From Halopseudomonas formosensis (GTDB taxonomy: Bacteria; Pseudomonadota; Gammaproteobacteria; Pseudomonadales; Pseudomonadaceae), in the NCBI RefSeq assembly GCF_900115905.1, contig NZ_FOYD01000002.1, forward strand, positions 186,001-250,000: DNA of 64,000 nt, given 5' to 3'. This document shows positions 8,385 to 17,769 of the stretch, one piece after another; positions within the stretch are counted from its first letter, which is position 1; the number at the start of each line of letters is the position of its first letter. The notes under the pieces are model-generated. The model saw only the letters and a program-made list of their open reading frames with translations, was not told where the DNA came from and ran no database searches. Both the position numbers and the translations under genes were made by a program.

Positions 8385-9005
8385 TCAAGCCCGACGGACC
8401 GTTGCCAGCAACCCCGCCGCGAGCACGAACATGGCAGCGAAGCTGCGATTGACCAGGCGCTGCTGGCGTGGCGAGTCGAGCAGCCGTATGACTCGGGAGG
8501 CCAATCCGGTGTACCCGGCCATGACGATAAGATCCACAATCACCATGGTCAGCGCCATCACCAGATACTGAGGGACGAGCGGCCGCGCCGGATCGAGAAA
8601 CTGCGGCAATACGGCAAGGATGAATACGATGGCCTTAGGGTTGCTGGCGTTGACGATGAAGCCGCGCAGGACCAGACTCAGTGGCCGGCCAATGGGGCGG
8701 TGCTGCAGGCGCATCTCCTGCACCGGCGCGTGCCACTGGCGGTAACCGAGATACAGCAGGTAACCGACACCGAACCATTTGATCAGCGCAAAGCCGAGCG
8801 CCGAGGCGGCCAGCAAAGCCCCGACCCCTGCAGCGACGATGGCAATCTGCATCAGCAGGGCCAGCTGCAGCCCAATGGCGTTCCAGTAACCCCGGGCAAA
8901 ACCGTAGTTCAGCCCACTGGCCATGGAGGCGACGGCGCCCGCACCGGGGCTCAGGCTGATGATCCAGCAGGCCAGCAGAAATGCCAGCCAGGTGTCGAGA
9001 CTCAT
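8385..9005 (-). CDS. LysE/RhtB-family amino-acid exporter
   Basis: The start at 9005 is chosen because GGAGGAC lies directly before it; an upstream in-frame start would have no such site. The 206-residue protein has six predicted membrane helices and the family motif SLSPGAGAVASMASGLNYG near residues 18-36, plus NASNPKAIVFILAVLPQF around 125. LysE/RhtB carriers export amino acids or homoserine-lactone-like molecules by proton antiport. The substrate cannot be told from sequence. It ends 30 bases from REP array 1 and has its own promoter region toward the divergent histidine-rich gene. Confidence 0.88.
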   Translation of the reverse strand: MSLDTWLAFLLACWIISLSPGAGAVASMASGLNYGFARGYWNAIGLQLALLMQIAIVAAGVGALLAASALGFALIKWFGVGYLLYLGYRQWHAPVQEMRLQHRPIGRPLSLVLRGFIVNASNPKAIVFILAVLPQFLDPARPLVPQYLVMALTMVIVDLIVMAGYTGLASRVIRLLDSPRQQRLVNRSFAAMFVLAAGLLATVRRA

Positions 9006-9090
9006 GGTGTCCTCCGGCGCGGTGCCGTAAAGCAGGAAACGCAATGATACCAGCCCGTCGGCCCGCGACTGACCCGTATTTCAGGGCTGG

Positions 9091-9116
9091 GTAAAGACAG
9101 GTAAAGTCGTCTTTAC
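9091..9116. promoter_or_regulatory. GTAAAG repeats, possible operator
   Basis: GTAAAGAC at 9091 is repeated as GTAAAGTC at 9101, and the second copy forms an inverted repeat with CTTTAC (9111-9116) around a 4-base loop. It lies in the 213-base divergent gap between the LysE-type exporter and the RcnB/CigR-like gene, about 100 bases from each start. No known regulator is assigned. Confidence 0.3.
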
Positions 9117-9218
9117 AAACGCCCCTTCCCCCACCGAGTGGCATATCCTGTGATCAGGGTCGACAGGGAATTTTGCCCCAGCGGGTCAGTCCAAACGGGA
9201 AAGTACGAGGGTACCACC

Positions 9219-9746
9219 ATGAAACTCACACGCCCGGCCACAGCGCTCCTTGCAGCTCTGGCTCTATTCGCTACCGCCGCGTCGGCTGGCCCTGCCGCCC
9301 CCGGCAAGCCGCACGATCATCGCAAGTCTCACCCCCATCAGCAGCACCGGCCGATGCACCATGCACCGCCGCAACACCGCGCTCCGCCGCGCCAGCAGAG
9401 CCAGTGGTTGTGGGAACGTCAGCGCGATGATCGTATCTACAACAGCCAGCCCCGTCGGCCGCCGCAGCACAACCAGCATCACCGCCCGCCGCACCGTGAC
9501 CAGCTGCGCCGGGAGATCCACCGTCACAGCCACTACCTGCGGCCGGCACCGCCGCTACCGCGGCATGTGCACCTGGTAGTAGGCCGCCCCCTGCCCCATG
9601 GCTGGAGCCACAAGGTCCCGCCTGGTCATGTACGCCACCTGCCACACTACCCCGGCTATGAGTGGCACAGCGCAGGCCGAGACCTGGTGCTGGTAGCCGT
9701 CGCCACCGGTGTGGTGTACACCATATTGGATAATGTGTTGAATTGA
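9219..9746 (+). CDS. Histidine-rich periplasmic RcnB/CigR-family protein
   Basis: The ATG at 9219 follows GAGGG and begins a 175-residue protein with a signal peptide (LLAALALFATAASA, cleaved near 24). Residues 30-145 are extremely rich in His, Pro, Arg and Gln. The C-terminus holds the family core LPHYPGYEWHSAGRDLVLV and the hydrophobic ATGVVYTIL. RcnB proteins act in nickel/cobalt homeostasis in the periplasm and CigR is an anti-virulence regulator; which role applies here is open. Metal binding by the histidines is an inference. REP array 2 begins 28 bases after the stop. Confidence 0.75.
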   Translation: MKLTRPATALLAALALFATAASAGPAAPGKPHDHRKSHPHQQHRPMHHAPPQHRAPPRQQSQWLWERQRDDRIYNSQPRRPPQHNQHHRPPHRDQLRREIHRHSHYLRPAPPLPRHVHLVVGRPLPHGWSHKVPPGHVRHLPHYPGYEWHSAGRDLVLVAVATGVVYTILDNVLN

Positions 9747-9774
9747 GGTCCGCGGCTCTTGTGCCGTCCTCACT

Positions 9775-10075
9775 TGTAGGAGCACCCGCGCCGGGTGCGA
9801 ATGTGTGCTTGCCCGGTTCGCACCGGGGGCGGTGCTCCTACGACAAGCCTCCCACCACCCCGTATCGTAGGAGCACCCGCACCGGGTGCGAATATGTGCT
9901 TGACCGGTTCGCACCGGGGGCGGTGCTCCTACAACAAGCCTGCCACCACCTCGTATCGTAGGAGCACCCGCCTCGGGTGCGAATGTGTGCTTGACCGGTT
10001 CGCACCGGGGGCGGTGCTCCTACAAATGAACCTGCCAGCACCTCGTATCGTAGGAGCACCCGCCTCGGGTGCGAA
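9775..10075 (+). repeat. REP array 2: 3.5 tandem REPIN units of ~90 bp
   Basis: Each unit is GTAGGAGCACCC...GGGTGCGAA (CCC type), then TGTGCTTGACCGG, then inverted TTCGCACCGG...CGGTGCTCCTAC (CCG type), joined by linkers ending CACCTCGTATC. Three units and a terminal half occur. The array occupies the 393-base gap between the RcnB-like gene and nnrS, 65 bases before the nnrS start. The same linker recurs in array 3 on the other side of nnrS. Confidence 0.9.
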
Positions 10076-10139
10076 TGAACTGTTCCCCTGCGGCGGGCTG
10101 CGCTAGCATTCGGCTTTCCATGGCGTTTCTGGATGCCCC

Positions 10140-11294
10140 ATGAGCAAACCGCGCACTCGCCCTGCTTTTACCCTGTTCTTTCCCCTGGCGGCGCTGCTGG
10201 CCGCTGTAGCGGTGCCGTTGTCTATGTTCGCCATGCTGTCCGGCACCGGCTGGCCTGCGGGTCTGGTGGGCGTTGGCCATGGTTTTGAACTGATCTTCGG
10301 CTTTGCCCTGGCGCTGATCGCCGGTTACACCCTGGGGCCGCAGCCGGCGCGGGTGCTCTATCCGCTGATTGCCCTGTGGCTGGCGGCACGGCTGCTGCGT
10401 ATCCCCTTCCCTGATCACCCACTGGCCCTGCCGCTGGCGGCGGCTTTTGCTCTGTTGCTGGCCTGGCAGGTGGTGCCGCGCTTTCGCGCAGCCCGGCAGT
10501 GGCGCAACAAATCCACCGGTCCACTGATCCTGACCCTGTGCCTGCTGCCGCTCTGCTGGTTGCTGTTGATGCTGATCTGGCATCGCTGGCCGGAGCTGGC
10601 GGCATCCATTGATCTGAACCTCAGTCGTCTGATGCACGCTGGGGTGCTCTGTTTGCTGTTGCTGATGAGCTTTATCGGGGGGCGGCTGATCGCGCCTGCT
10701 GCGGCCATTACCCTGGAGCAACAAGGGATCGAGCCCCGGGCACGGCTGCAGCCGCGGCTGGAAGGGGCGCTGATCATTCTGCTGGGTCTGGCCATTCTCG
10801 CGCTGCTGGTGCCGATACTGCCCGACAGCTACAGCTATCCCCTGGCAGGCGGCGCGCTGCTGGCTGCCGGCATGGTCCTGCTGGTAAGGAATATTCGCTG
10901 GCAGCTGTGGCGTTGCGGCAGCCGGCCGGATCTGCTGGGCTTCGGAATGGGGTATCTGTGGCTGGCACTGGGCAGCCTGGCCACGGGGCTGGCCTTTGTC
11001 GGGCAACGGCCTGCGGTCTCGGCGCTGCACCTGATTACCGTGGGCGGTCTGGGGACGCTGTCCACCAGTGTGATGCTGCGATTGTATTTCCAGCGCGGCT
11101 TCAAGACACCGCCGGTAACCGGGTGGGTGCTCTGGACGGTTGGGTTGATTGCCGTGGCGGTGGTGTGCCGATTCATGGCGGGAGATACGCCGTTGGCCAG
11201 GCCGGTGTTGTTGAGTTTGTCGGCGGGGAGTTGGGCGGCGGCGTATTTGAGTTTGGCGGTGTTGATGGTGCGGTTGGGGTGGCGGTTGAAGTAG
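10140..11294 (+). CDS. nnrS: NnrS-family membrane protein (nitric-oxide stress)
   Basis: The 384-residue protein has about twelve hydrophobic segments and NnrS hallmarks: GVGHGFELIFGFALALIAGY near residues 44-63, and ALHLITVGGLGTLSTSVM near 296-313, whose histidines are candidate haem or copper ligands. NnrS is an inner-membrane haem/copper protein that helps cells cope with nitric oxide. GGAT precedes the ATG. I see no ANR box (TTGAT-N4-ATCAA) before it, although the upstream DNA is almost entirely REP sequence. REP arrays with the same linker lie on both sides. Confidence 0.85.
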   Translation: MSKPRTRPAFTLFFPLAALLAAVAVPLSMFAMLSGTGWPAGLVGVGHGFELIFGFALALIAGYTLGPQPARVLYPLIALWLAARLLRIPFPDHPLALPLAAAFALLLAWQVVPRFRAARQWRNKSTGPLILTLCLLPLCWLLLMLIWHRWPELAASIDLNLSRLMHAGVLCLLLLMSFIGGRLIAPAAAITLEQQGIEPRARLQPRLEGALIILLGLAILALLVPILPDSYSYPLAGGALLAAGMVLLVRNIRWQLWRCGSRPDLLGFGMGYLWLALGSLATGLAFVGQRPAVSALHLITVGGLGTLSTSVMLRLYFQRGFKTPPVTGWVLWTVGLIAVAVVCRFMAGDTPLARPVLLSLSAGSWAAAYLSLAVLMVRLGWRLK

Positions 11295-11326
11295 CGCCTG
11301 CCGTGGGAGAGGTTTGTGCTTGCCCG

Positions 11327-11441
11327 TTCGCACCGAGGCGGTGCTCCTACAGATAAACCTGATCCGCCTCGTATCGTAGGAGCACCCGCCCCGGGTGCGA
11401 ATGTGTGACCGCCCGGTTCGCACCGGGGCGGTGCTCCTACA
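11327..11441 (+). repeat. REP array 3: 1.5 REPIN units matching array 2
   Basis: It has an inverted CCG-type element (TTCGCACCG...CGGTGCTCCTAC), a linker with CCGCCTCGTATC, then a full CCC/CCG REPIN ending at 11441. Linker and spacer match array 2, so both likely come from one ancestral unit. It sits between the convergent nnrS and DUF2147 genes. Confidence 0.85.
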
Positions 11442-11462
11442 AACAAACCGTGCCGTAGGGGG

Positions 11463-11906
11463 TTATTTGGCGCGGGTCCAGGTGGAGGTGCGGCCGAACA
11501 TGGGGGTGCCGACGAAGCCGCGGAGTTTGAGTACGTTGTCTCCTTCCAGCGTGATGCGGCCCTGGTAGGTCTTGCCGCTTTCCGGGTCGTAGACGCGACC
11601 GTCCTGCCAGGTTTTGCCATCGCCGCTGGGCTGCATGTCCCAGAGGATGCGCAGGCCTTCCAGCGGGCGGTCGCGCAGGGATTCGTCCGGATTTTTTTCG
11701 TCGCGCTTGGGCTGGCCTTCAGCATCCAGTGCGTCGGCGATCCACACCAGGTCGCCGCAGAGCTTGTCGCCGCAGGGGCTTATCTGAACACGGCCCTCCT
11801 TGTCTTCGGTGTCCCAAAGTCCTGTCGGATCGGCCAGTGCATTGCCGGCCTGCAGCAGGCCAAAGGTGAGTATCGACAGGCTGGTCAGGCGAAGGAGTCT
11901 GCTCAT
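11463..11906 (-). CDS. DUF2147 secreted protein
   Basis: The 147-residue product has a signal peptide ending near residue 25 (QAGNALA-DP). The mature domain starts with GLWDTEDKEGRVQISPCG, includes LCGDLVWI with a conserved cysteine pair, and ends LRGFVGTPMFGRTSTWTR. This is the DUF2147 lipocalin-like pattern (PF09917). These proteins are exported and of unknown function. The gene stands alone, converging on nnrS across REP array 3. Confidence 0.85.
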   Translation of the reverse strand: MSRLLRLTSLSILTFGLLQAGNALADPTGLWDTEDKEGRVQISPCGDKLCGDLVWIADALDAEGQPKRDEKNPDESLRDRPLEGLRILWDMQPSGDGKTWQDGRVYDPESGKTYQGRITLEGDNVLKLRGFVGTPMFGRTSTWTRAK

Positions 11907-11985
11907 GTGTTGTTATTCCTCGTTGTGGCGGATTCTGTTGCGCATATTACGGCAGCCATGGCGCCGTTTCGGTATGGGTTGTGTA

Positions 11986-12309
11986 TCACTCGGATGACCG
12001 GCCGGTCGGCGTGACTACCCATTCCGGGTCTTCGAATTCACCCAGCGGTCGGATCTCGCAGAAGGGCGCGGCGCTGCGGATGATGGCGGCGACATCCGGG
12101 TTGTGCTGGCCCTCCATGGCATCACGCTGCTCCTTGCTGTCCCAGCTGGCGATGGCAATCAGGGTGCGCGGGTCGCCGATCTTGCGGTGCAGCTCGGTAC
12201 CGCGGGCGCCCGGTGCACGCTGGATGATCTCGCTGGCCCGGACCCAGGCGTCAGCGTATTCCTCGGCGGTGTGGCCGTCCTTGATGTGGACTTCGAATAT
12301 GTACTTCAT
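11986..12309 (-). CDS. Small antibiotic-biosynthesis-monooxygenase-like (ABM fold) protein
   Basis: The start at 12309 has AAAGGTG upstream and gives a 107-residue protein beginning MKYIFEVHIKDGHTAEEY. The pattern is that of dimeric alpha/beta-barrel ABM/DUF1330-like proteins: an initial strand, a helix with WVRASEIIQ, the GARGTELHR turn, LIAIASWDSKEQRDAM and a C-terminal strand. The catalytic role is unknown. It is a lone gene between DUF2147 and the divergent glsB-like gene. Confidence 0.65.
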   Translation of the reverse strand: MKYIFEVHIKDGHTAEEYADAWVRASEIIQRAPGARGTELHRKIGDPRTLIAIASWDSKEQRDAMEGQHNPDVAAIIRSAAPFCEIRPLGEFEDPEWVVTPTGRSSE

Positions 12310-12427
12310 TGCACCTTTCGCTTTGTCTGCCCATGGAATTGACCAGTATAGGAAGTCCTTCACAGGCAGACTGGCGGATCTGCTGCTTTACTGGTCAGTA
12401 CATTTCGTCACAACGAGAGGTAGGACC

Positions 12428-12682
12428 ATGGGTTGGATAATGACTCTGATCATCGGCGGTATTGTCGGCTGGCTGGCCAGCATCATCATGAAGACCAATG
12501 AGCAGATGGGGCTGATTGCCAACATCATCGTCGGGATCATCGGCTCGGTACTCGGCTTCTGGATTGCCGGGCTGCTGGGCTTTGAGGAAGGTGGCGCCAT
12601 CATCCGCTTCATCATCGCCATCGGCGGTGCCGTATTGCTGATCCTCATCCTGCGAGCGATCGGGGTGTTCAAGAAGGCCTGA
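12428..12682 (+). CDS. GlsB/YeaQ/YmgE-family stress membrane protein
   Basis: The 84-residue protein is almost all hydrophobic and glycine rich, with three helices. It has the family features GGIVGWLASIIMKT at the start, GLIANIIVGIIGSVLGFW in the middle and ILILRAIGVFKKA at the end. AGGTAGGA lies just before the ATG. Homologues are transglycosylase-associated or general-stress proteins of the inner membrane whose biochemical role is unsettled. A perfect hairpin follows the stop. Confidence 0.88.
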   Translation: MGWIMTLIIGGIVGWLASIIMKTNEQMGLIANIIVGIIGSVLGFWIAGLLGFEEGGAIIRFIIAIGGAVLLILILRAIGVFKKA

Positions 12683-12693
12683 GGCTCTGAGTA

Positions 12694-12713
12694 GAGGGGG
12701 GTGTTCCCCCCTC
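12694..12713 (+). terminator. GC-rich hairpin after glsB-like gene
   Basis: GAGGGGGG, loop TGTT, CCCCCCTC form a perfect 8-bp stem 11 bases after the stop. No T-run follows, so it may be a Rho-assisted or mRNA-stabilising hairpin. Confidence 0.5.
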
Positions 12714-12788
12714 GACAGATGACCCGCACTCCCCAAAAGGGTACAATTGCCGGCTTTGATCCGTTTATCCAACTGAAGCCGAGTGCCC

Positions 12789-14837
12789 ATGTCCAGCAAC
12801 CAGCCCAAACGTCAGATTCTCGTTACCAGCGCCCTGCCCTATGCCAACGGTTCGATCCATCTGGGGCATATGCTGGAATACATCCAGACCGACATCTGGG
12901 TCCGCTTCCAGAAGCTGCGCGGCCATCAGTGCATCTACGTCTGCGCCGATGACGCCCATGGCTCGGCCATCATGCTGCGCGCGGAGAAGGAAGGCATCAC
13001 GCCCGAGCAGCTGATCGACGCGGTCAAGGCCGAGCACACCGCCGACTTTGCCGACTTTCTGGTGGATTTCGACAACTACTACTCCACCCATTCCGAAGAG
13101 AACCGCCAGCTGTCCGAGCTGATCTACGAGAAGCTCAAGGCCAACGGTCACATCAGCACCCGTTCGGTGACGCAGTACTTCGACCCGGAAAAGGGCATGT
13201 TCCTGGCCGACCGCTTCATCAAGGGCACCTGCCCGCGGTGCGCCGCCGAAGACCAGTACGGTGACAACTGCGAGAAGTGCGGTGCCACCTACGAGCCGAC
13301 CGAACTGAAAGACCCGCGCTCGGCCATCTCCGGCGCGACCCCGGTGCTGAAGGATTCCAAGCACTTCTTCTTCACCCTGCCCGACTTCCAGGACATGCTG
13401 AAGGAATGGACCCGCAGCGGCACCCTGCAGGATGCCGTGGCCAACAAGATCGCCGAATGGCTGGATTCCGGGCTGCAGGAGTGGGATATCAGTCGTGATG
13501 CGCCCTACTTCGGCTTCGAAATCCCCGGCGAGCCGGGCAAGTATTTCTACGTCTGGCTGGACGCGCCGGTCGGCTACATGGCCAGCTTCAAGAATCTCTG
13601 CGCCCGTCGCCCGGAGCTGGACTTCGATACCTTCTGGAGCAAGGACTCCACCGCCGAGCTGTACCACTTCATCGGCAAGGACATCATCAACTTCCACACC
13701 CTGTTCTGGCCGGCCATGCTGGAAGGCGCCGGCTTCCGCAAGCCCACCGGGGTGAACGTGCACGGCTACCTGACCGTCAACGGGCAGAAGATGTCCAAGT
13801 CCCGCGGCACCTTCATCAAGGCCCGCACCTATCTGGAACACCTGGCACCGGAATACCTGCGCTACTACTACGCCTGCAAGCTGGGCCGTGGCGTGGATGA
13901 TCTGGACCTGAACCTGGAAGACTTCATCCAGAAGGTCAACTCCGACCTGGTGGGCAAGGTGGTGAACATCGCCAGCCGCTGCGCCGGATTCATCCACAAG
14001 GGCAACGGCGGCGTGCTGACTGACGCCAACCCGGCACCGGAGCTGAGCGACGCCTTTACCGCCGCCTTCCCGTCGATTGCCGACGCCTACGAAAAACGCG
14101 ACTTCTCCCGCGCCATGCGCGAGATCATGGCCCTGGCCGACAAGGCCAACGCCTGGATCGCCGACAAGGCTCCCTGGGCGCTGAACAAGCAGGAAGGCAA
14201 GCAGGACGAAGTGCAGGCCATCTGTTCGCTGGGCATCAACCTGTTCCGTCAGCTGATCATCCTGCTCAAGCCGGTCCTGCCGACCCTGGCCGCCGACGCC
14301 GAGGCTTTCCTCAACCTGCCGTCGCAGCAGTGGAGCGATCTGGACAGCCACCTGGGCGCCCATCAGCTCAATGCCTTCAAACCGCTGCTGACCCGTATCG
14401 AGCCGGCCAGGGTTGAAGCCATGGTCGAGGCCTCCAAGGAAGACCTGGAAGCCACCAGTACCAATGCTCCGGCGGGCAACGGCGAGCTGGTCAAGGAGCC
14501 CCTGGCCCCGCAGATCGACTTCAATGCCTTCGCCGCGGTGGATCTGCGTATTGCCCTGATCGAGAAAGCCGAGTTCGTGGAGGGTGCGGACAAGCTGCTG
14601 CGCCTGACGCTGAACATCGGCGATGAGACGCGTAACGTGTTCTCCGGCATCAAGAGCGCCTATCCCGACCCGAGCAAGCTGGAAGGCCGGCTGACGCTCT
14701 ATGTGGCCAACCTGGCGCCGCGCAAGATGAAGTTTGGGGTGTCCGAGGGGATGGTGTTGGCGGCCGGCCCTGGTGGTGAGGAGATTTATCTGCTGAGCCC
14801 GGATCAGGGGGCCAAGCCGGGGCAGCGAGTGATGTGA
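12789..14837 (+). CDS. metG: Methionyl-tRNA synthetase
   Basis: The 682-residue class Ia synthetase charges initiator and elongator tRNA-Met. Visible are PYANG and HLGH (24-27) of the HIGH motif, a zinc knuckle CPRC...CEKC around 147-165, the KMSKS loop (about 334-338), the anticodon-binding helical domain, and a C-terminal EMAP-type tRNA-binding domain from about 575 ([34 protein letters not shown]). The length fits the dimeric MetG1 type. A GTG two codons upstream is possible but the ATG fits the family. The Rnf operon begins 42 bases later, the order also found in Pseudomonas. Confidence 0.97.
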   Translation: MSSNQPKRQILVTSALPYANGSIHLGHMLEYIQTDIWVRFQKLRGHQCIYVCADDAHGSAIMLRAEKEGITPEQLIDAVKAEHTADFADFLVDFDNYYSTHSEENRQLSELIYEKLKANGHISTRSVTQYFDPEKGMFLADRFIKGTCPRCAAEDQYGDNCEKCGATYEPTELKDPRSAISGATPVLKDSKHFFFTLPDFQDMLKEWTRSGTLQDAVANKIAEWLDSGLQEWDISRDAPYFGFEIPGEPGKYFYVWLDAPVGYMASFKNLCARRPELDFDTFWSKDSTAELYHFIGKDIINFHTLFWPAMLEGAGFRKPTGVNVHGYLTVNGQKMSKSRGTFIKARTYLEHLAPEYLRYYYACKLGRGVDDLDLNLEDFIQKVNSDLVGKVVNIASRCAGFIHKGNGGVLTDANPAPELSDAFTAAFPSIADAYEKRDFSRAMREIMALADKANAWIADKAPWALNKQEGKQDEVQAICSLGINLFRQLIILLKPVLPTLAADAEAFLNLPSQQWSDLDSHLGAHQLNAFKPLLTRIEPARVEAMVEASKEDLEATSTNAPAGNGELVKEPLAPQIDFNAFAAVDLRIALIEKAEFVEGADKLLRLTLNIGDETRNVFSGIKSAYPDPSKLEGRLTLYVANLAPRKMKFGVSEGMVLAAGPGGEEIYLLSPDQGAKPGQRVM

Positions 14838-14879
14838 TTCGGCTGTGTGTCCTCCCGGCCAAAGTAATGGACAACACAA

Positions 14880-15464
14880 ATGACTGAATTCGTTCTCATA
14901 CTGCTCAGCACCATCCTGGTGAACAACTTCGTGTTGGTTCAGTTCCTCGGGCTTTGCCCGTTCATGGGGGTGTCCGGGAAGCTGGAAACGGCGCTGGGCA
15001 TGTCCATGGCGACAACCTTTGTGCTGACCCTGGCGTCCATCCTCAGCTATCTGACCTACCAGTACATCCTGCTGCCGCTGGACCTGGAGTTTCTGCGGAC
15101 CATTTCCTTCATTCTGGTGATTGCCGTGGTGGTGCAGTTCACCGAGATGGTGGTGCACAAGACCAGTCCCCTGCTGTACCGGGTGCTGGGGATTTTTCTG
15201 CCGCTGATTACCACCAACTGCGCGGTGCTGGGGGTGGCTTTGCTGATCACCAACCGCGAGGGGCAGACCTTCATGACGGCGGCGACCTACGGTTTCGGCG
15301 CGGCGCTGGGCTTTTCCATGGTGCTGGTGCTCTTTGCCGGGTTGCGTGAGCGGATTGCCATTGCCGATGTACCCGTGCCCTTCCGGGGCGCGGCGATCGG
15401 CATGATCACCGCCGGGCTGATGTCGCTGGCGTTCATGGGCTTTACCGGACTGATCAGGATCTGA
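14880..15464 (+). CDS. rsxA: Rnf/Rsx electron-transport subunit A
   Basis: The 194-residue integral membrane protein has six helices, with the family sequence [19 protein letters not shown] at 15-33 and [16 protein letters not shown] near 108-123. RsxA and RsxE form the membrane core that carries electrons across the bilayer through a shared [2Fe-2S] cluster held by the conserved LCP and TNC cysteines. It is the first gene of a tightly packed six-gene operon; the next ATG follows two bases after the stop. Confidence 0.96.
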   Translation: MTEFVLILLSTILVNNFVLVQFLGLCPFMGVSGKLETALGMSMATTFVLTLASILSYLTYQYILLPLDLEFLRTISFILVIAVVVQFTEMVVHKTSPLLYRVLGIFLPLITTNCAVLGVALLITNREGQTFMTAATYGFGAALGFSMVLVLFAGLRERIAIADVPVPFRGAAIGMITAGLMSLAFMGFTGLIRI

Positions 15465-15466
15465 GC

Positions 15467-16039
15467 ATGGGCATGGTACTCACCGCCGTTGCGGTCCTTC
15501 TGCTGCTGGCATTGGTATTCGGTGCGCTGCTCGGCTATGCCGCGGTGCGGTTCCGCGTTGAGGGTGATCCCATTGTCGATCAGATCAACGCGCTGCTGCC
15601 GCAGACCCAGTGCGGTCAGTGTGGCTTTCCCGGGTGCAAGCCCTATGCCGAGGCGATTGCCAATGGCGAGGCGATCAACAAGTGTCCGCCGGGTGGCGAA
15701 ACGACCATTCAAGCGCTGGCTGATCTGCTGGATGTGGAGGCATTGCCGCTGGATGGGGAGCACGGCGAGGAGAAGCCGCCGATGGTGGCCTATATCCGTG
15801 AGGCCGAGTGCATCGGCTGCACCAAGTGCATCCAGGCCTGCCCGGTGGATGCCATTCTGGGGGCGGCCAAGCAGATGCATACGGTGATCGTGGATGAATG
15901 CACCGGATGCGACCTGTGTGTGGAGCCCTGCCCGGTCGATTGCATCGACATGGTGCCGCTGCCGGTGACCACCCGCAACTGGCGCTGGGATATGCCACCG
16001 GCACCACCGCTGGCCGCTGCCGAGCGGGGAGCCGCCTGA
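15467..16039 (+). CDS. rsxB: Rnf/Rsx subunit B, multi-cluster ferredoxin
   Basis: The 190-residue protein has an N-terminal membrane anchor (residues 4-24). It then has a [14 protein letters not shown] [4Fe-4S] site at about 49 and two bacterial-type clusters, [12 protein letters not shown] and [12 protein letters not shown]. It accepts electrons for the Rnf complex at the cytoplasmic face. The stop TGA overlaps the rsxC ATG (TGATG), so the two are coupled. Confidence 0.96.
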   Translation: MGMVLTAVAVLLLLALVFGALLGYAAVRFRVEGDPIVDQINALLPQTQCGQCGFPGCKPYAEAIANGEAINKCPPGGETTIQALADLLDVEALPLDGEHGEEKPPMVAYIREAECIGCTKCIQACPVDAILGAAKQMHTVIVDECTGCDLCVEPCPVDCIDMVPLPVTTRNWRWDMPPAPPLAAAERGAA

Positions 16040-17769
16040 TGACCGCGCAGATCCGTATTCATGATATTCCCGGTGGCATTCACCCACCGGAGAACAAGGC
16101 CCAGTCCACCACCCGTGGTGTGGAACAGCCGCCGCTGCCTGCGCGCTTGATCCTGCCCCTGCTGCAACATATCGGGGTGCCGGCGGAACCCGTGGTCAAG
16201 GTCGGTGATCATGTGCTCAAGGGGCAGCTGCTGGCCACGGCCCAGGGCCGCTTCAGCTGCGCGCTGCATGCACCGACCTCCGGCACCATAGCCGAGATCG
16301 GACCGGCACCCTACCCCCATGTGTCGGGGCTGCACGAGCCGGCCATTGTGCTGGATAGCGATGGTGAAGACCGCTGGGTCGAGCTGGAGCCGATTGCCGA
16401 CTATCGCGCTCTGGATCATGTGACCCTGGTGGAGAAACTGGCTGCAGCAGGCATCAGCGGCATGGGCGGTGCGGGTTTTCCGACTGCAACCAAACTGCTG
16501 TCGCGTCCCGACCACCGCATCGAGACGCTGATCATCAACGGTGCCGAATGCGAGCCCTACATCACCGCCGATGACATGACCATGCGTCATTACCCGGCGC
16601 AGGTGGTGACGGGCATTGAAATCCTCATGCATGTGCTGACCCCGGAGCAGGTACTGATCGGCATCGAGGACAACAAGCCCGAGGCAATCGCCGCGATGCG
16701 CGAGGCGGCGCAGCACAATCCGACCATCCGCGTGGTGCCGATACCGACCAAATACCCCTCCGGCGGCGAGAAGCAGCTGATCCAGATTCTGACCGGCAGG
16801 GAAGTACCCAGTGGCGGGCTGCCGGCAGATATCGGTGTGCTCTGTCAGAACACAGGTACTGCACTGGCGGTACACGATGCGGTAATGCTGGGCCGCCCGC
16901 TGATCAGCCGCGTGGTGACCCTCACCGGAGGCGCACTGGAGCGGCCGACCAACGTGCAGGCGCTGATCGGCACCCCCATCAGCGAGCTGCTGGCCTTTGC
17001 CGGATTGCAGCGCGAGCGTCTGCATCGACTGGTGCTCGGCGGCCCCATGATGGGCTTCACCGTGGACCCGCAGGCACCCATCATCAAGACCAGCAACTGC
17101 CTGCTGGCGGCGACCGAGCAGGAACTGCCGACACCACCCCCGGCACTGCCCTGCATCCGCTGCGGCCTGTGCGCCGAGGCCTGCCCGGCCCAGCTGCTGC
17201 CCCAGCAGCTGCACTGGTTTGCCCTGGGCAAGGACTATCCGCAACTGCAACGCTACAACCTGTTCGATTGCATCGAGTGCGGTGCCTGCGCCTATGTGTG
17301 TCCGAGCAGCATTCCGCTGGTGCAGTACTTCCGTGCAGGCAAAGGCGAGATCCGCGCCATCGAGCAGCAGCACACCAAGGCCGAGCAGTCCCGCGTGCGT
17401 TACGAGCAGCGCCTGGAGCGCCTGCAGCGCGAGGCCGAACAGCGTGAGCGGGATCGTCAGGCGCGCGCCGAGAAGGCAGCTCGGGCCAAGGCTGCCCGGG
17501 AAGCGCGGGAGGCGCAGGAGCAGCAGACCGGCGCAGCGACGGAACCGGATCTGGCTCGGGTCAAGGCCAGGATTCCGACCCTGAGCCCGGAGCAGAAGCA
17601 GCTCAAGATCGCCGCCGCCACCGCCCGCATGGCGTTGCAGAAGGCACAGAAACAGTTGAACGCGAACCCGGACAACAGCGACCTGCAGGCGCAGGTGGTC
17701 CAGCTGGAACAGGCCCACGCCGAGGCCCAGCAGGCGTTCGAACAGGCAACCAGTCAGGAGGACACCTGA
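16039..17769 (+). CDS. rsxC: Rnf/Rsx subunit C, NADH-binding flavoprotein
   Basis: The 576-residue soluble subunit carries a glycine-rich FMN/NAD region (AAAGISGMGGAGFPTATKL near 136, GAECEPYITADD near 168) like the 51-kDa Complex I subunit. Two clusters follow: CIRCGLCAEACP and CIECGACAYVCP. The last 140 residues are an Ala/Glu/Arg-rich coiled coil, as in other gammaproteobacterial RsxC proteins. The ATG overlaps the rsxB stop, and its own stop overlaps the rsxD ATG in the same TGATG manner. Confidence 0.95.
   Translation: MTAQIRIHDIPGGIHPPENKAQSTTRGVEQPPLPARLILPLLQHIGVPAEPVVKVGDHVLKGQLLATAQGRFSCALHAPTSGTIAEIGPAPYPHVSGLHEPAIVLDSDGEDRWVELEPIADYRALDHVTLVEKLAAAGISGMGGAGFPTATKLLSRPDHRIETLIINGAECEPYITADDMTMRHYPAQVVTGIEILMHVLTPEQVLIGIEDNKPEAIAAMREAAQHNPTIRVVPIPTKYPSGGEKQLIQILTGREVPSGGLPADIGVLCQNTGTALAVHDAVMLGRPLISRVVTLTGGALERPTNVQALIGTPISELLAFAGLQRERLHRLVLGGPMMGFTVDPQAPIIKTSNCLLAATEQELPTPPPALPCIRCGLCAEACPAQLLPQQLHWFALGKDYPQLQRYNLFDCIECGACAYVCPSSIPLVQYFRAGKGEIRAIEQQHTKAEQSRVRYEQRLERLQREAEQRERDRQARAEKAARAKAAREAREAQEQQTGAATEPDLARVKARIPTLSPEQKQLKIAAATARMALQKAQKQLNANPDNSDLQAQVVQLEQAHAEAQQAFEQATSQEDT

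Noticed and set aside
12765-15158. 797-codon open frame opposite metG and rsxA
   Set aside because: It is the codon-bias shadow of metG and rsxA; the translation is low-complexity His/Gly/Val/Gln sequence without any domain.
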